From NCBI RefSeq assembly GCF_002831585.1, contig NZ_CP025113.1:4231001-4295000 (forward strand): a stretch of 64,000 bases of DNA, written 5' to 3'. This document shows, piece by piece, positions 9,011-17,702 of this stretch. Both the position numbers and the translations under genes were made by a program. The stretch comes from Bradyrhizobium sp. SK17 (GTDB lineage: Bacteria; Pseudomonadota; Alphaproteobacteria; Rhizobiales; Xanthobacteraceae). The notes under the pieces are model-generated. The model was not told where the DNA came from. It did no database searches and saw only the letters and a program-made list of their open reading frames with translations. Every line of letters starts with the position of its first letter. The first letter of the stretch is position 1.

Positions 9011-9505
9011 ATGATCCTCGATTCCGAAACCAAAGCCGTCGAACTGCCCGACGATCACGGCACCGAGCTCAGGCTGTGGTTGCGCCTGTTGACCTGCACC
9101 ACGCTGATCGAGGGCGAGGTGCGCAGCCGGCTGCGCGAAAAATTCGACGTCACGCTGCCGCGGTTCGACCTGATGGCCCAGCTCGACAAGGTGTCCGACG
9201 GCATGACGCTGTCGGATTTGTCGAAGCGGATGATGGTATCGAACGGCAACGTCACCGGGTTGGTCGAGCGCCTGGTGGAGTCCGGACACCTCGATCGCCG
9301 CACCTCGGAGACCGATCGTCGTGTGCAGTTCATCCGACTCACGAAACTCGGCCGGGCCGAATTCCGCAAGATGGCGGCCGAGCATGAGAAATGGATCGCC
9401 GACGTCTTCGGCGACCTCTCGCCGAAGGACATCCGCGAACTGATGCGGCTGCTTGCCAAGGCCAAGGGCTCGGCGCAGCGCTCCGCCAAAGCGAGGACCG
9501 CTTAA
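9011..9505 (+). CDS. MarR family transcriptional regulator
   Basis: A 164-residue winged-helix protein: the helix-turn-helix and wing correspond to MTLSDLSKRMMVSNGNVTGLVERL and the following HLDRRTSETDRRVQFIRLT, with the DxR wing motif (SETDRR). ATG 9011 is preferred over an in-frame ATG at 8906, which would put both operator copies inside the gene. It is 3 bp upstream of the hydrolase gene, so the two form an operon. MarR proteins in aromatic-acid cassettes usually repress until they bind the acid or its CoA ester. It is the natural candidate to bind the four 22-bp sites; that is inference from position and motif symmetry. Confidence 0.9.
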   Translation: MILDSETKAVELPDDHGTELRLWLRLLTCTTLIEGEVRSRLREKFDVTLPRFDLMAQLDKVSDGMTLSDLSKRMMVSNGNVTGLVERLVESGHLDRRTSETDRRVQFIRLTKLGRAEFRKMAAEHEKWIADVFGDLSPKDIRELMRLLAKAKGSAQRSAKARTA

Positions 9506-9508
9506 GCC

Positions 9509-10324
9509 GTGAGCGAGATCGATTACGAGGTCGAGTACAACAACCGGGCGCGGGTGCCGGAGAATCCGGCGTTGATGGCCGGCTGGGCGAGGGACGCAGC
9601 CGCCTATCGCGAACAGCATCCGCCGCGGCGGCTGAGCTATGGTCCGGGCGAGCGCAACGTCATCGACCTCTTCCAAGGTGATCGCGACGGTCCGATCGTG
9701 GTCTTCATCCACGGCGGCTACTGGCAGGCGCTCGACGGCTCGTCATCGAGCCATTGCGCCCGCGGCCTCAACGGCCACGGCATCAGCGTCGCGGTGCCGA
9801 GCTACGATCTCTGTCCCAACGTCTCGATCGACGACATCATCGGCGAGATGCGTGCGGCATGCCGCGAATTGGCCAGGCTCGGCCGGCCGCTCGTGGTGTC
9901 GGGCCACTCCGCTGGCGGACATCTTGCCGCATGCATGCTGGCGACCGATTGGCCGGCCTATGATGCGTCGCTGCCGGGCAAGCTGGTCAGGGCTGCTTAC
10001 GCGATATCAGGCCTGTTCGAGCTGGAGCCGCTGGTCGGCACCAGCATCAACAAGGCGCTCGGCCTCGACCGCGCCGCAGCGAGGGCGGCGAGCCCGTTGT
10101 TCTGGACCGCGCCCGCAGGCGCCACGCTCGATGCCGTCGTCGGCGGCGCCGAGAGCGCCGAATATCACCGGCAGAGCCGGACCATCGTCGATGTCTGGGG
10201 CGGAGCGGGCGTTGCAACACGGTTCGGCACCGTGCCCGATGCCAATCATTTCACGGCGATCGCGCCGCTCGCCGACCCGGCGTCGGCGATGGTCGCGCGG
10301 CTGAAGCAGCTCACGCAGGTCTGA
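9509..10324 (+). CDS. Alpha/beta hydrolase, kynurenine formamidase-like
   Basis: A 271-residue alpha/beta hydrolase with GTG start 3 bp after marR. The HGGYW motif at residues 68-72 and the nucleophile elbow GHSAG (Ser134) are the pattern of arylformamidases/kynurenine formamidases; His246 in DANHF is the likely catalytic histidine. Such enzymes hydrolyse N-formyl aryl amides. In an anthranilate cassette the obvious substrates would be N-formylkynurenine or N-formylanthranilate, feeding 2-aminobenzoate to the CoA ligase. An esterase role remains possible because HGG-type hydrolases are broad. Confidence 0.82.
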   Translation: MSEIDYEVEYNNRARVPENPALMAGWARDAAAYREQHPPRRLSYGPGERNVIDLFQGDRDGPIVVFIHGGYWQALDGSSSSHCARGLNGHGISVAVPSYDLCPNVSIDDIIGEMRAACRELARLGRPLVVSGHSAGGHLAACMLATDWPAYDASLPGKLVRAAYAISGLFELEPLVGTSINKALGLDRAAARAASPLFWTAPAGATLDAVVGGAESAEYHRQSRTIVDVWGGAGVATRFGTVPDANHFTAIAPLADPASAMVARLKQLTQV

Positions 10325-10354
10325 GAGTACAGGGGGCACGGTCATTCTCCACCC

Positions 10355-10385
10355 TTGCGCCAAATTATTTTAAGTATAAAATGAT
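10355..10385 (+). promoter_or_regulatory. Promoter/operator of the CoA ligase gene (MarR-type site 2)
   Basis: The 22-bp site at 10364-10385 differs from site 1 at a single base (TGAT for TAAT at the right end). TTGCGC (10355-10360) and TAAAAT (10377-10382), 16 bp apart, are a plausible -35/-10 pair, so the operator again covers the promoter. The ligase start is about 90 bp downstream. Confidence 0.72.
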
Positions 10386-10475
10386 TGGCGATTGGAACGC
10401 TGCCGGGCGTCCTCGATACTGGTCTTCTCGATATTGGTCTTTGGCCTTTCTGGATGGAAAGCGAGGGGCGATCGA

Positions 10476-12119
10476 ATGTCAGATGAATTTCCCGGGCTCG
10501 GCCCATCCGGGCATGTCGACGATTTCGCGCGGCGCAACCTGCCGCCGCCAGGGCAATGGCCGCAGTTGCTGCTCGACCGTCCCGAGTTCAGATATCCCGA
10601 CTATCTCAACGCCGCGGTCGAACTGACCGACCGCATCGTCGCGCAGGGCATGGGCGATCGCATTGCGCTGATCGGCAACGGCCGCCAGCGGACCTACAAG
10701 GAATTGACCGACTGGTCGAACCGTCTGGCGCATGCGCTGGTGGAGAATTACGGCGTCAAGCCCGGCCATCGCGTCCTGATCCGCTCGGGCAACAACCCGG
10801 CGCTGGTCGCGGCCTGGCTCGCGGCCACGAAAGCCGGCGCCGTCGTCGTCAACACCATGCCGATGCTGCGCGCCGGCGAGTTGACCAAGATCGTCGACAA
10901 GGCCGAGATCTCGCTGGCGCTGACCGACAGCCGCATCGCCGACGAGCTGGTGGCCTGCGCCAAGACCAGCAAATTCCTCAAGCAGGTGGTCAATTTCGAC
11001 GGCACGCAAAACCACGACGCCGAGCTCGACCGGATCGCGCTCAACAAGCCGGTCAGATTCGATGCGGTGAAGACCGGTCGCGACGACGTTGCGCTGCTCG
11101 GCTTCACCTCGGGCACCACGGGTGAACCGAAGGCAACGATGCATTTCCACCGCGATCTGCTGATCGTGGCCGACGGTTATGCCAGGGAGGTGCTCGGCGT
11201 GACGCCCGACGACGTGTTCGTCGGCTCGCCGCCGCTGGCCTTCACCTTCGGCCTCGGCGGGCTTGCGATCTTCCCGCTGCGCTTCGGCGCCACCGCGACC
11301 TTGCTGGAGAACGCGGCGCCGAGCGAGATGATCCGGATCATCGAGACCTACAAGGCCACGATCTGCTTCACCGCGCCGACCGCCTATCGCGCGATGATGG
11401 CGGCGATGGACAACGGCGCCGACCTGTCGTCGCTGCGGCTCGCGGTCTCCGCCGGCGAGACGCTGCCAGCGCCGGTGTTCGAGAGCTGGACCAGGAAGAC
11501 CGGCAAGCCGATCCTCGACGGCATCGGCAGCACGGAGCTGCTGCACATCTTCATCACCAACCGCACCGGCAGCGCGGTCGGCGGCACCACCGGCACGCCG
11601 GTCGCCGGCTACGAGGCGAAGATCGTCGACGAGGACATGAACGAGCTGCCGGCGGGGCAGGTCGGCAAGCTCGCGGTGCGTGGCCCGACCGGCTGCCGTT
11701 ATCTCGCGGATTCCCGGCAGACCAAATATGTCCGCGACGGCTGGAACATCACCGGCGATGCCTTCGTCAGCGACGAGCACGGCCGGCTGTCGTTCGTGGC
11801 GCGCGCCGACGACATGATCATCTCGGCGGGCTACAACATCGCCGGTCCCGAGGTCGAGACGGCGCTGCTCGGCCATCCCGATGTTGCCGAATGCGCCGTG
11901 ATCGGCGCACCCGACGAGGAGCGCGGACAGATCGTCTCGGCGTTCATCGTGCTGAAACAGGGCGCGCGCAGCGATGATGTCGAGATCAAGCTGTTGCAGG
12001 ATCACGTCAAGGCGACCATCGCACCATACAAATATCCGCGCGCGATCGCCTTCGTCGAGGCGCTGCCGAAGACCCAGACCGGCAAGATCCAGCGCTTCAA
12101 GCTGCGCGAGGCCAGCTAG
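10476..12119 (+). CDS. abmG: 2-aminobenzoate-CoA ligase (benzoate-CoA ligase family)
   Basis: A 547-residue AMP-forming acyl-CoA synthetase. The ATP-binding P-loop-like motif TSGTTGEPK is near residues 211-219, the SAGETLP and GSTE motifs follow, and the C-terminal catalytic lysine sits in QTGKIQRFKL near 536. Length and motifs match benzoate/2-aminobenzoate-CoA ligases. ATG 10476 is preferred; an upstream in-frame ATG at 10392 would begin at the operator. Activating anthranilate to its CoA ester is the entry step for the monooxygenase at 1027. The shared operator is the best evidence that they act together. Benzoate or salicylate as substrate cannot be excluded. Confidence 0.85.
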   Translation: MSDEFPGLGPSGHVDDFARRNLPPPGQWPQLLLDRPEFRYPDYLNAAVELTDRIVAQGMGDRIALIGNGRQRTYKELTDWSNRLAHALVENYGVKPGHRVLIRSGNNPALVAAWLAATKAGAVVVNTMPMLRAGELTKIVDKAEISLALTDSRIADELVACAKTSKFLKQVVNFDGTQNHDAELDRIALNKPVRFDAVKTGRDDVALLGFTSGTTGEPKATMHFHRDLLIVADGYAREVLGVTPDDVFVGSPPLAFTFGLGGLAIFPLRFGATATLLENAAPSEMIRIIETYKATICFTAPTAYRAMMAAMDNGADLSSLRLAVSAGETLPAPVFESWTRKTGKPILDGIGSTELLHIFITNRTGSAVGGTTGTPVAGYEAKIVDEDMNELPAGQVGKLAVRGPTGCRYLADSRQTKYVRDGWNITGDAFVSDEHGRLSFVARADDMIISAGYNIAGPEVETALLGHPDVAECAVIGAPDEERGQIVSAFIVLKQGARSDDVEIKLLQDHVKATIAPYKYPRAIAFVEALPKTQTGKIQRFKLREAS

Positions 12120-12126
12120 GAATCGA

Positions 12127-12147
12127 GCGGCGGCCTGAAGCCGCCGC
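12127..12147. terminator. Hairpin between convergent ligase and emrB genes
   Basis: GCGGCGGC / GCCGCCGC stem around a short CTGAA loop. There is no clear T-tract on the plus strand. Its position between two convergent genes suggests a transcription-stop hairpin. Confidence 0.55.
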
Positions 12148-12166
12148 CCGGGGGAAAAGCGAGAGG

Positions 12167-13780
12167 TCAGTGCGCCGCGCCGCCGCCGGCGGTGTTCTTC
12201 GGCTTGCCGGTCAAGAGGATCGCGATCGCGGCGAGCACCAGCACGATACCGATCACGGCGAAGGCGTCGCTGAAGCCCAGCACCAGGGCCTGGCGCTTGA
12301 CGATGTTGCCGATCGCCACGATCGCCTGGTTGTGCGCGGTGGCGGGGTCGGCGACGCCGTGGCTCAGGAAGTAGTTGGTGACTTCGGCGATCCGGGCGCG
12401 CACTTCCTCGCGGCCGAGGTGCACGGACTGGCCGATGATGTTGGAGTGGAACTGCTCGCGCTTGGTGACGATGGTCGACAGCAGCGCCGTGCCGATCGCG
12501 CCACCGAGGTTGCGCATCATGTTGGAGATGCCGGAGGCCGCCGGCGCATCCTGCGGCGCGACGCTGCCGAGGCTGACGGCCGACAGCGGCGCCAGCATGA
12601 TCGCCTGGCCGATCGCGCGGACGATGTTCGGCACGAAGAACTGGTCGCCGGAGTAATCGAGCGACATTTGGATGTTCATGAAGGACGAGACCGCGAACAG
12701 CAGCATGCCGGTGAAGGCGATGAAGCGGGCATCGAAGCGCTGCATCAGCTTCGGCACCAGCGGGATCAGGATGAGCTGCGGCAGGCCGGTCCAGGCCAGC
12801 ACCTGGCCGATCTGCTCGGCATTGTAGCGCTGCACCTGGCCGAGATAGGCCGGCAGCAGATAGACCGAGCCGAACAGCGCGAAGCCGACGAACACCGCCG
12901 AGATGGTGCCGAAGCCGAAGCTGCGCTGGGTCAAGAGGCGCAGCCGGATCAGCGGCTTCTCGACCACGAGCTCGATCCAGATGAACAGAGTGAGGCTGAC
13001 GGCTGCGATCACAGCGAGCTTGACGATGAACGGCGAGCCGAACCAGTCGTCCTTGTTGCCTTCCTCGAGCACGGCTTGCAGCGACGCCAGACCGATCGCC
13101 ATTGTGGCGATGCCGAGCCAGTCGCCCTCGCGGAGCAACTGCAACTGCATCGGTTGCCGCTCCAGCGTGAGATAGAGGGTCGTGACCATCACCACGGTCG
13201 GGACCACGTTGACGAAGAAGATGGTCTGCCAGCCGTAATTCTCGGTCAGGTAGCCGCCGATGGTCGGGCCGATCGCCGGGGCAAAGGTCACGGCGAGCGC
13301 GAACATCGCAAGCCCAATCGGCTGCTGCACCTTCGGCAGCTTGGTGAAAACAAGCGTGAAAGCCATCGGGATCAGCACGCCGCCGAAGAAACCCTGCAAG
13401 CCGCGCATCGCGATCATCGAGGGCAGGTCGTGGGTGAAGGCACAGGCGACCGAGAAGGCCGCGAACAGCGTCGCGAAGCTGAGGATGATCTTGCGGAAGG
13501 AGAAGACGCGGCTGAGATAGTCGGTCAGCGGGATCACCACGATCTCGCCGATCAGATAGGACGTCGAGATCCAGGAGCCGTTGTCGACCCCGGTGCCGAT
13601 GCCGCCTTCGATGTTGAGCAGCGAGGCGTTGGTGATCTGGATGTTGAGGATCGCCATGAAGGCGCCGATCATCGCCGCGACGATGGAAATCCACACCGCC
13701 ATGCTGGCGCGGTTGGGATCGATCGCGGTCGCTGCCGCGCGGGGCGCGGCAGCCGGGGAGGAGAGCGCGAGGTCGGACAT
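12167..13780 (-). CDS. emrB: MFS drug efflux transporter, DHA2 family (EmrB-like)
   Basis: A 537-residue inner-membrane protein with about 14 predicted membrane segments. The early conserved stretch SWISTSYLIGEIVVIPLTDYL and the loop following segment 2 (LSRVFSFRK) are characteristic of the EmrB/QacA family. It begins 8 bp after the stop of the HlyD-type gene, so they form a two-gene operon. It would export hydrophobic or amphipathic compounds using proton motive force together with the adaptor. The specific substrate is unknown. Confidence 0.92.
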   Translation of the reverse strand: MSDLALSSPAAAPRAAATAIDPNRASMAVWISIVAAMIGAFMAILNIQITNASLLNIEGGIGTGVDNGSWISTSYLIGEIVVIPLTDYLSRVFSFRKIILSFATLFAAFSVACAFTHDLPSMIAMRGLQGFFGGVLIPMAFTLVFTKLPKVQQPIGLAMFALAVTFAPAIGPTIGGYLTENYGWQTIFFVNVVPTVVMVTTLYLTLERQPMQLQLLREGDWLGIATMAIGLASLQAVLEEGNKDDWFGSPFIVKLAVIAAVSLTLFIWIELVVEKPLIRLRLLTQRSFGFGTISAVFVGFALFGSVYLLPAYLGQVQRYNAEQIGQVLAWTGLPQLILIPLVPKLMQRFDARFIAFTGMLLFAVSSFMNIQMSLDYSGDQFFVPNIVRAIGQAIMLAPLSAVSLGSVAPQDAPAASGISNMMRNLGGAIGTALLSTIVTKREQFHSNIIGQSVHLGREEVRARIAEVTNYFLSHGVADPATAHNQAIVAIGNIVKRQALVLGFSDAFAVIGIVLVLAAIAILLTGKPKNTAGGGAAH

Positions 13781-13788
13781 GGCATCAC

Positions 13789-14973
13789 CTATTTGAAGGA
13801 GGCGACAGCGAGCTTGGGAGAGGTGCCGGAGCGCGGCGCCTCGGCAGGTTGTGACGCAGTTGCGATGGTCGGGATCACGGACATGCCGGGCCGCAACTCG
13901 ACCGGCGTCGCGTCGAGCGCGATCTTGACGGGGATGCGCTGCACCACCTTGGTGAAGTTGCCGGTGGCGTTATCCGGCGGCAGCAGCGCGAACTCCTGGC
14001 CGCTGGCGGGCGCCAGGCTGTCGACATGGCCGCGCACGACCTGGCCCGGGAACATGTCGACCTCGATCTCGACCGGCTGGCCCTTGCGGACATTGGTGAG
14101 CTGCGTCTCCTTGTAGTTCGCGATCACATAGGCGCCGGTGGCTGGCACCAGCGACATCAGCTGCGTGCCGGCCTGGACGAACTGGCCGGTGCGCAGGGTG
14201 CGGTTGCCGACCACGCCGTCGATCGGCGCACTGATGGTGGTGTAGCCGAGGTTCAGCTCGGCCTGATGCTGGAGCGCGGTGGCGCGTCCCTGCGCCGCGA
14301 CAGCCTGGGCGATGTCGGCCTTGAGCAACTCGACCTGGCGGAGCGCGGAGGCCAGGTTCGCGGTGTCGCGGGCCACGGCGGCCTGCGCGCTGGCGTAACG
14401 CGACTGCGCCTGCTGCGCGTTCTGCACGCTGCCGAAGCCGGTGCCGGCGAGGTCGGTGTAGCGCTTGTTCTCCTGCTCGGCGAAGGTCTGCGTCGCGCTG
14501 TCGACGGCGAGCGTTGCGCGAGCGGCTTCGATCACCGAATGCTGCACGTCGAGCTGGGCGCGCTTGCTGGTGATCGCGGCTTCCGCGGCCGCGACGTCGG
14601 CCTTGGTCTGGTCCAGCGCCACCTTGAAATCGCGATCGTCGATCCGTGCCAAGATCTGGCCGGCGCGCACGTGCTCGTTGTCGCCGACCAAGACCGCGCT
14701 GAGATAGCCGGAGACCTTTGGCGCGATCGTCGTGTTGTCGGCCTTCACATAGGCGTCGTCGGTCGAGACCTGAAAGCGGCCGACCGTCCAGTAATCCCAG
14801 CCGTACCAGCCGCCGCCCGCGAGGACGGCGAGGGCCGCGCCGGCCAGCAGCAGGCGGCGCAGCTTGCCTTTCGCAGCGGTCGGCGCCGGGGCCTCCGCGC
14901 TGCCGATCAATTGCTTGGCGGTCTCGGCCGGAACCTGGCTCTCGGCCTTGAAGGCGGTCTCATCTTGGCTCAT
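13789..14973 (-). CDS. emrA: HlyD/EmrA-family membrane fusion protein
   Basis: A 394-residue periplasmic adaptor: cytoplasmic N-terminus of about 47 residues, one membrane helix (LLLAGAALAVLAGGGWYGW), a lipoyl half-motif (VSTDDAYVKADNTTIAPKVSG), a long coiled-coil hairpin, the second lipoyl half (ISAPIDGVVGNRTLRTGQFV) and a beta-barrel domain. It pairs with the EmrB-like gene downstream to bridge toward an outer-membrane channel, which is not encoded here. It is divergent from a TetR gene, the usual arrangement for substrate-induced efflux. Confidence 0.92.
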   Translation of the reverse strand: MSQDETAFKAESQVPAETAKQLIGSAEAPAPTAAKGKLRRLLLAGAALAVLAGGGWYGWDYWTVGRFQVSTDDAYVKADNTTIAPKVSGYLSAVLVGDNEHVRAGQILARIDDRDFKVALDQTKADVAAAEAAITSKRAQLDVQHSVIEAARATLAVDSATQTFAEQENKRYTDLAGTGFGSVQNAQQAQSRYASAQAAVARDTANLASALRQVELLKADIAQAVAAQGRATALQHQAELNLGYTTISAPIDGVVGNRTLRTGQFVQAGTQLMSLVPATGAYVIANYKETQLTNVRKGQPVEIEVDMFPGQVVRGHVDSLAPASGQEFALLPPDNATGNFTKVVQRIPVKIALDATPVELRPGMSVIPTIATASQPAEAPRSGTSPKLAVASFK

Positions 14974-15047
14974 GGCAGTCGCTCCTGGAGCTCTCTATCC
15001 CTCTGGCAAACCGTGGGAATTCTGATCTCGGCGACCCGGGATAATTA

Positions 15048-15065
15048 GGAAACTTGATGTTTTCC
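15048..15065. promoter_or_regulatory. Probable TetR operator between emrA and tetR
   Basis: GGAAAC-TTGAT-GTTTTCC is a near-perfect inverted repeat in an AT-rich 124-bp gap between the divergent genes, 75 bp from the emrA start and 33 bp from the tetR start. A second weaker dyad (CCAAAATA to TATTGGG) follows at 15064-15085. Position fits a site that controls both directions. Confidence 0.55.
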
Positions 15066-15097
15066 AAAATAGAGCCCATATTGGGAGTGTCAATAGA

Positions 15098-15844
15098 ATG
15101 ACAGGCATCATCCAAAAGCATGGCTCGGCGATGAACCGGAATGACAAAGATCAGACTGAGCAGGCTCTGGCGGCGCCGGTGCCGGAGCGGCGCGGCCGCG
15201 GCCGGCCGCAACTGCGCTCCGACGAGGAGACCCGCGCGCTGATCTATGATGCTGCGCGGCGCGAGTTCTCGGCGCGCGGCTTCGCTGCGGCCAGCATCGC
15301 CGACGTCGCCTGCCGCGCCGGTGTCTCCACCAAGACGCTGTACCGGCTGGTGCCGACCAAGCTGGCGCTGTTCGAGGGCACGGTGACGGACCGGATGGAC
15401 CGCTTCATCTCCGCGGTGAATCTCGGCGCGTGCGACGGCCGCGATATCGCAACCGCACTGGAGCGGGCGCTGCTGGCCTGTGCCGAACTCATCCTCGATG
15501 TCGAGGTCATCGCGCTTCAGCGCATCATCCTGGCCGACAGCGACAAATTCCCCGATATCGCCGAGATGTTCTACGACAAGGCGATGCAGCGGACGCTTGG
15601 CGCGCTGGCGGCGTGGCTGGGCGTGCAGCAGGGGCGAGGACGGATCGCCGTCGATGACGCGCAGGCCGCCGCGGGCATGCTGCTCGGGATGCTCGTCTTC
15701 CAGCCGCAACGCGACGTGATGTACGGCCACCGGCCGCCGTTGTCGCGGGCGCAGGTCGAGGCCCGGGCCAAGGCCTGTGCGACGCTTTTCCTGTCCGGAT
15801 GCGCGGTGCCGGCCGATCAGAGCCGATCCAGCTTCGACCGCTGA
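15098..15844 (+). CDS. TetR/AcrR family transcriptional regulator
   Basis: A 248-residue regulator. After a basic, low-complexity N-terminus (about 40 residues, rich in R and P), the helix-turn-helix reads FAAASIADVACRAGVSTKTLYRL near residues 64-87, followed by an AcrR_C-like ligand domain. ATG 15098 has GGGAG about 11 bp upstream; ATG 15131 is an alternative start. Divergent from emrAB, so it is the likely repressor of that pump. The effector is not known. Confidence 0.88.
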   Translation: MTGIIQKHGSAMNRNDKDQTEQALAAPVPERRGRGRPQLRSDEETRALIYDAARREFSARGFAAASIADVACRAGVSTKTLYRLVPTKLALFEGTVTDRMDRFISAVNLGACDGRDIATALERALLACAELILDVEVIALQRIILADSDKFPDIAEMFYDKAMQRTLGALAAWLGVQQGRGRIAVDDAQAAAGMLLGMLVFQPQRDVMYGHRPPLSRAQVEARAKACATLFLSGCAVPADQSRSSFDR

Positions 15845-15854
15845 TGCTGCCGCG

Positions 15855-17552
15855 CTACTTGGCCGCCACCGCCGACGCCGGAGGCTGCGTCAGCACCTGG
15901 CGGATCATCCGCGCGAGATCGGCCTTGCGGTAAGGCTTCGGCAGTAGCGTCACGTCGGGATCGAGACGGCCGTGGTGGATGATCGCATCCTCGGTATAGC
16001 CCGAGGTGAACAGCACCCGCACCGAGGGCAGTTTTGCGACCACGGCATCGGCCACCTGCCGGCCGTTCATGCCGCCGGACATGATCACGTCGGTGAACAG
16101 CACGTCGCAGACGAAGCCGTTGTCGACCGCGGCCAATGCTTCCGGCCCGTTGGCCGTGACCATGGTGCGGTAGCCGAGCTGCTCGAGCTGAGCGCTGACG
16201 TAATTGCGGACCAGTGGATCGTCCTCGACCACCAGGATGGATTCATGGCCGCCGCGCGTGTCGACCGGAGGCGGCGGCTCGACGTCGACCATGTCGCCCA
16301 TGCTGCGCGGCAGATAGAGCTTGATCGACGTGCCGTGGCCCTCTTCGGAGTAGATCTTGAGGTGGCCGTCGGATTGCTTGATGAAGCCGTAGACCATGCT
16401 CAGCCCGAGGCCGGTGCCCTTGCCGGTGTCCTTGGTGGTGAAGAACGGTTCGAACACCTTGTCGCGGATCCCTGCGGGGATTCCGCCGCCGGTGTCGCTG
16501 ACCGCGACCATCACATATTCGCCCGCTCGCACGTCCGGGTTGGCGGCGGCATAGACCTCGTCGAGAATGACGTTGCTGGTCTCCAGCATCAGCTTGCCGC
16601 CATCGGGCATCGCATCGCGGGCATTGACCGCCAGATTGAGCAATGCGGTCGCCATGTGGTTGGGATCGATGAAGGCCGGCCAGGCATCTGGCTCGAGCGC
16701 GGTGTCGATCTCGATCTGCTCGCCGAGCGAGGGGCGCAGCAGCCTGGCTGTGTCCTGCACCAGCGTGTTGAGATTGGCTTCCCGCGGCTGCAACGGCTGC
16801 TGCCGCGAGAACGCCAGCAAATGCTTGGTCACCTCGGCGCCGCGAAACGCTGCATCGCTGATCATCTTCGTCACCGACGACAGCGCGGCATCGTGCTCGA
16901 CGGCCTCGGCGAGGATGTCGATCAGGCCGGTGATCACGGTCAGGATGTTGTTGAAGTCGTGCGCGATGCCGCCGGTGAGGTGGCCGACGGCCTCCATCTT
17001 CTGCACCTGGCGCAGCTTCTGCTCGGTTTCAAGCTGCTCGCGGGCCTCCTCGACCTCGCGGGCGCGCATGAAGATTTCCGCTTCCATCTGCTCGGTGCGC
17101 TCGCGCAGCCGGTCGGTCAGCTTGTCTTGCTCGGCGCCGCGCTGCTTCAGCTGGATGAAGCTGGTGACGTCCTCGACCCGATGGATGATGTAGGTGAATT
17201 GTCCGCTCGGCCCGAACACCGGCGTGTTGCGCGGGCTCCAGTAGCGTTCCTCGAAGCCGCCGCCCTCCGACTCGGGCTTGCGGATGTCATATTTCTGCAC
17301 AGACATGGTGTCGGGGCGGCGGAACTGGACCACGCGCTCCAGCGAGGAGCGCAGATTGCGCACCCCGTCGGCGGCTGGATCAGCCGGATTGTCGGGAAAG
17401 ACTTCGAACAGCCCACGGCCGAGGATTGCGGCGCGCTCGGTCCTGGTGGCGCGCAGATAGGCGTCGCTCACGGCCACAATGCGGAACTCAGGCTGGGTCA
17501 GCACCAGATAGAGGCCGGGCACCGCCTCGAATAACGCCTTGAAGTCAGGCAT
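15855..17552 (-). CDS. Soluble PAS-hybrid sensor histidine kinase
   Basis: A 565-residue hybrid kinase: PAS domain (about 5-125), coiled coil (about 135-185), HisKA with phospho-acceptor His198 in GIAHDFNN, ATPase domain with N310, DTGGG (353-357) and GLGL (381-384), then a receiver with Asp488 and Lys539. No membrane segment is seen, so the input is cytoplasmic. The start is uncertain: ATG 17552 begins the PAS domain, but an in-frame GTG lies at 17630. It lies just downstream of cbbR on the same strand (150-bp gap). Rhodopseudomonas palustris has a hybrid-kinase CbbRRS system beside cbbR, so a role in carbon-fixation control is possible but unproven. Confidence 0.82.
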   Translation of the reverse strand: MPDFKALFEAVPGLYLVLTQPEFRIVAVSDAYLRATRTERAAILGRGLFEVFPDNPADPAADGVRNLRSSLERVVQFRRPDTMSVQKYDIRKPESEGGGFEERYWSPRNTPVFGPSGQFTYIIHRVEDVTSFIQLKQRGAEQDKLTDRLRERTEQMEAEIFMRAREVEEAREQLETEQKLRQVQKMEAVGHLTGGIAHDFNNILTVITGLIDILAEAVEHDAALSSVTKMISDAAFRGAEVTKHLLAFSRQQPLQPREANLNTLVQDTARLLRPSLGEQIEIDTALEPDAWPAFIDPNHMATALLNLAVNARDAMPDGGKLMLETSNVILDEVYAAANPDVRAGEYVMVAVSDTGGGIPAGIRDKVFEPFFTTKDTGKGTGLGLSMVYGFIKQSDGHLKIYSEEGHGTSIKLYLPRSMGDMVDVEPPPPVDTRGGHESILVVEDDPLVRNYVSAQLEQLGYRTMVTANGPEALAAVDNGFVCDVLFTDVIMSGGMNGRQVADAVVAKLPSVRVLFTSGYTEDAIIHHGRLDPDVTLLPKPYRKADLARMIRQVLTQPPASAVAAK

Positions 17553-17702
17553 CGGCGGGGACTGGTTCTGCAGTTCATCCTCCCTCGCAGGGATACGGTC
17601 CACCAAGTGACCGCGATCAAGATGTGGCACGCGTTTGGCGGAACTTCAATGCCTAACATACGGCACCGGCTTGGTCTTTTCGATCGCGCCGGCGCCGCGG
17701 CT

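Noticed and set aside
10479..13694. Open frame of 1071 codons on the minus strand across the ligase and emrB genes
   Set aside because: It is antisense to the CoA ligase and out of frame with emrB; the translation is rich in R, D, H and Q with no family features. A GC-rich shadow frame.
12170..14116. Open frame of 648 codons on the plus strand opposite emrB and emrA
   Set aside because: Shadow of the efflux genes; composition dominated by D, R, H, E and Q repeats typical of antisense frames in GC-rich DNA.
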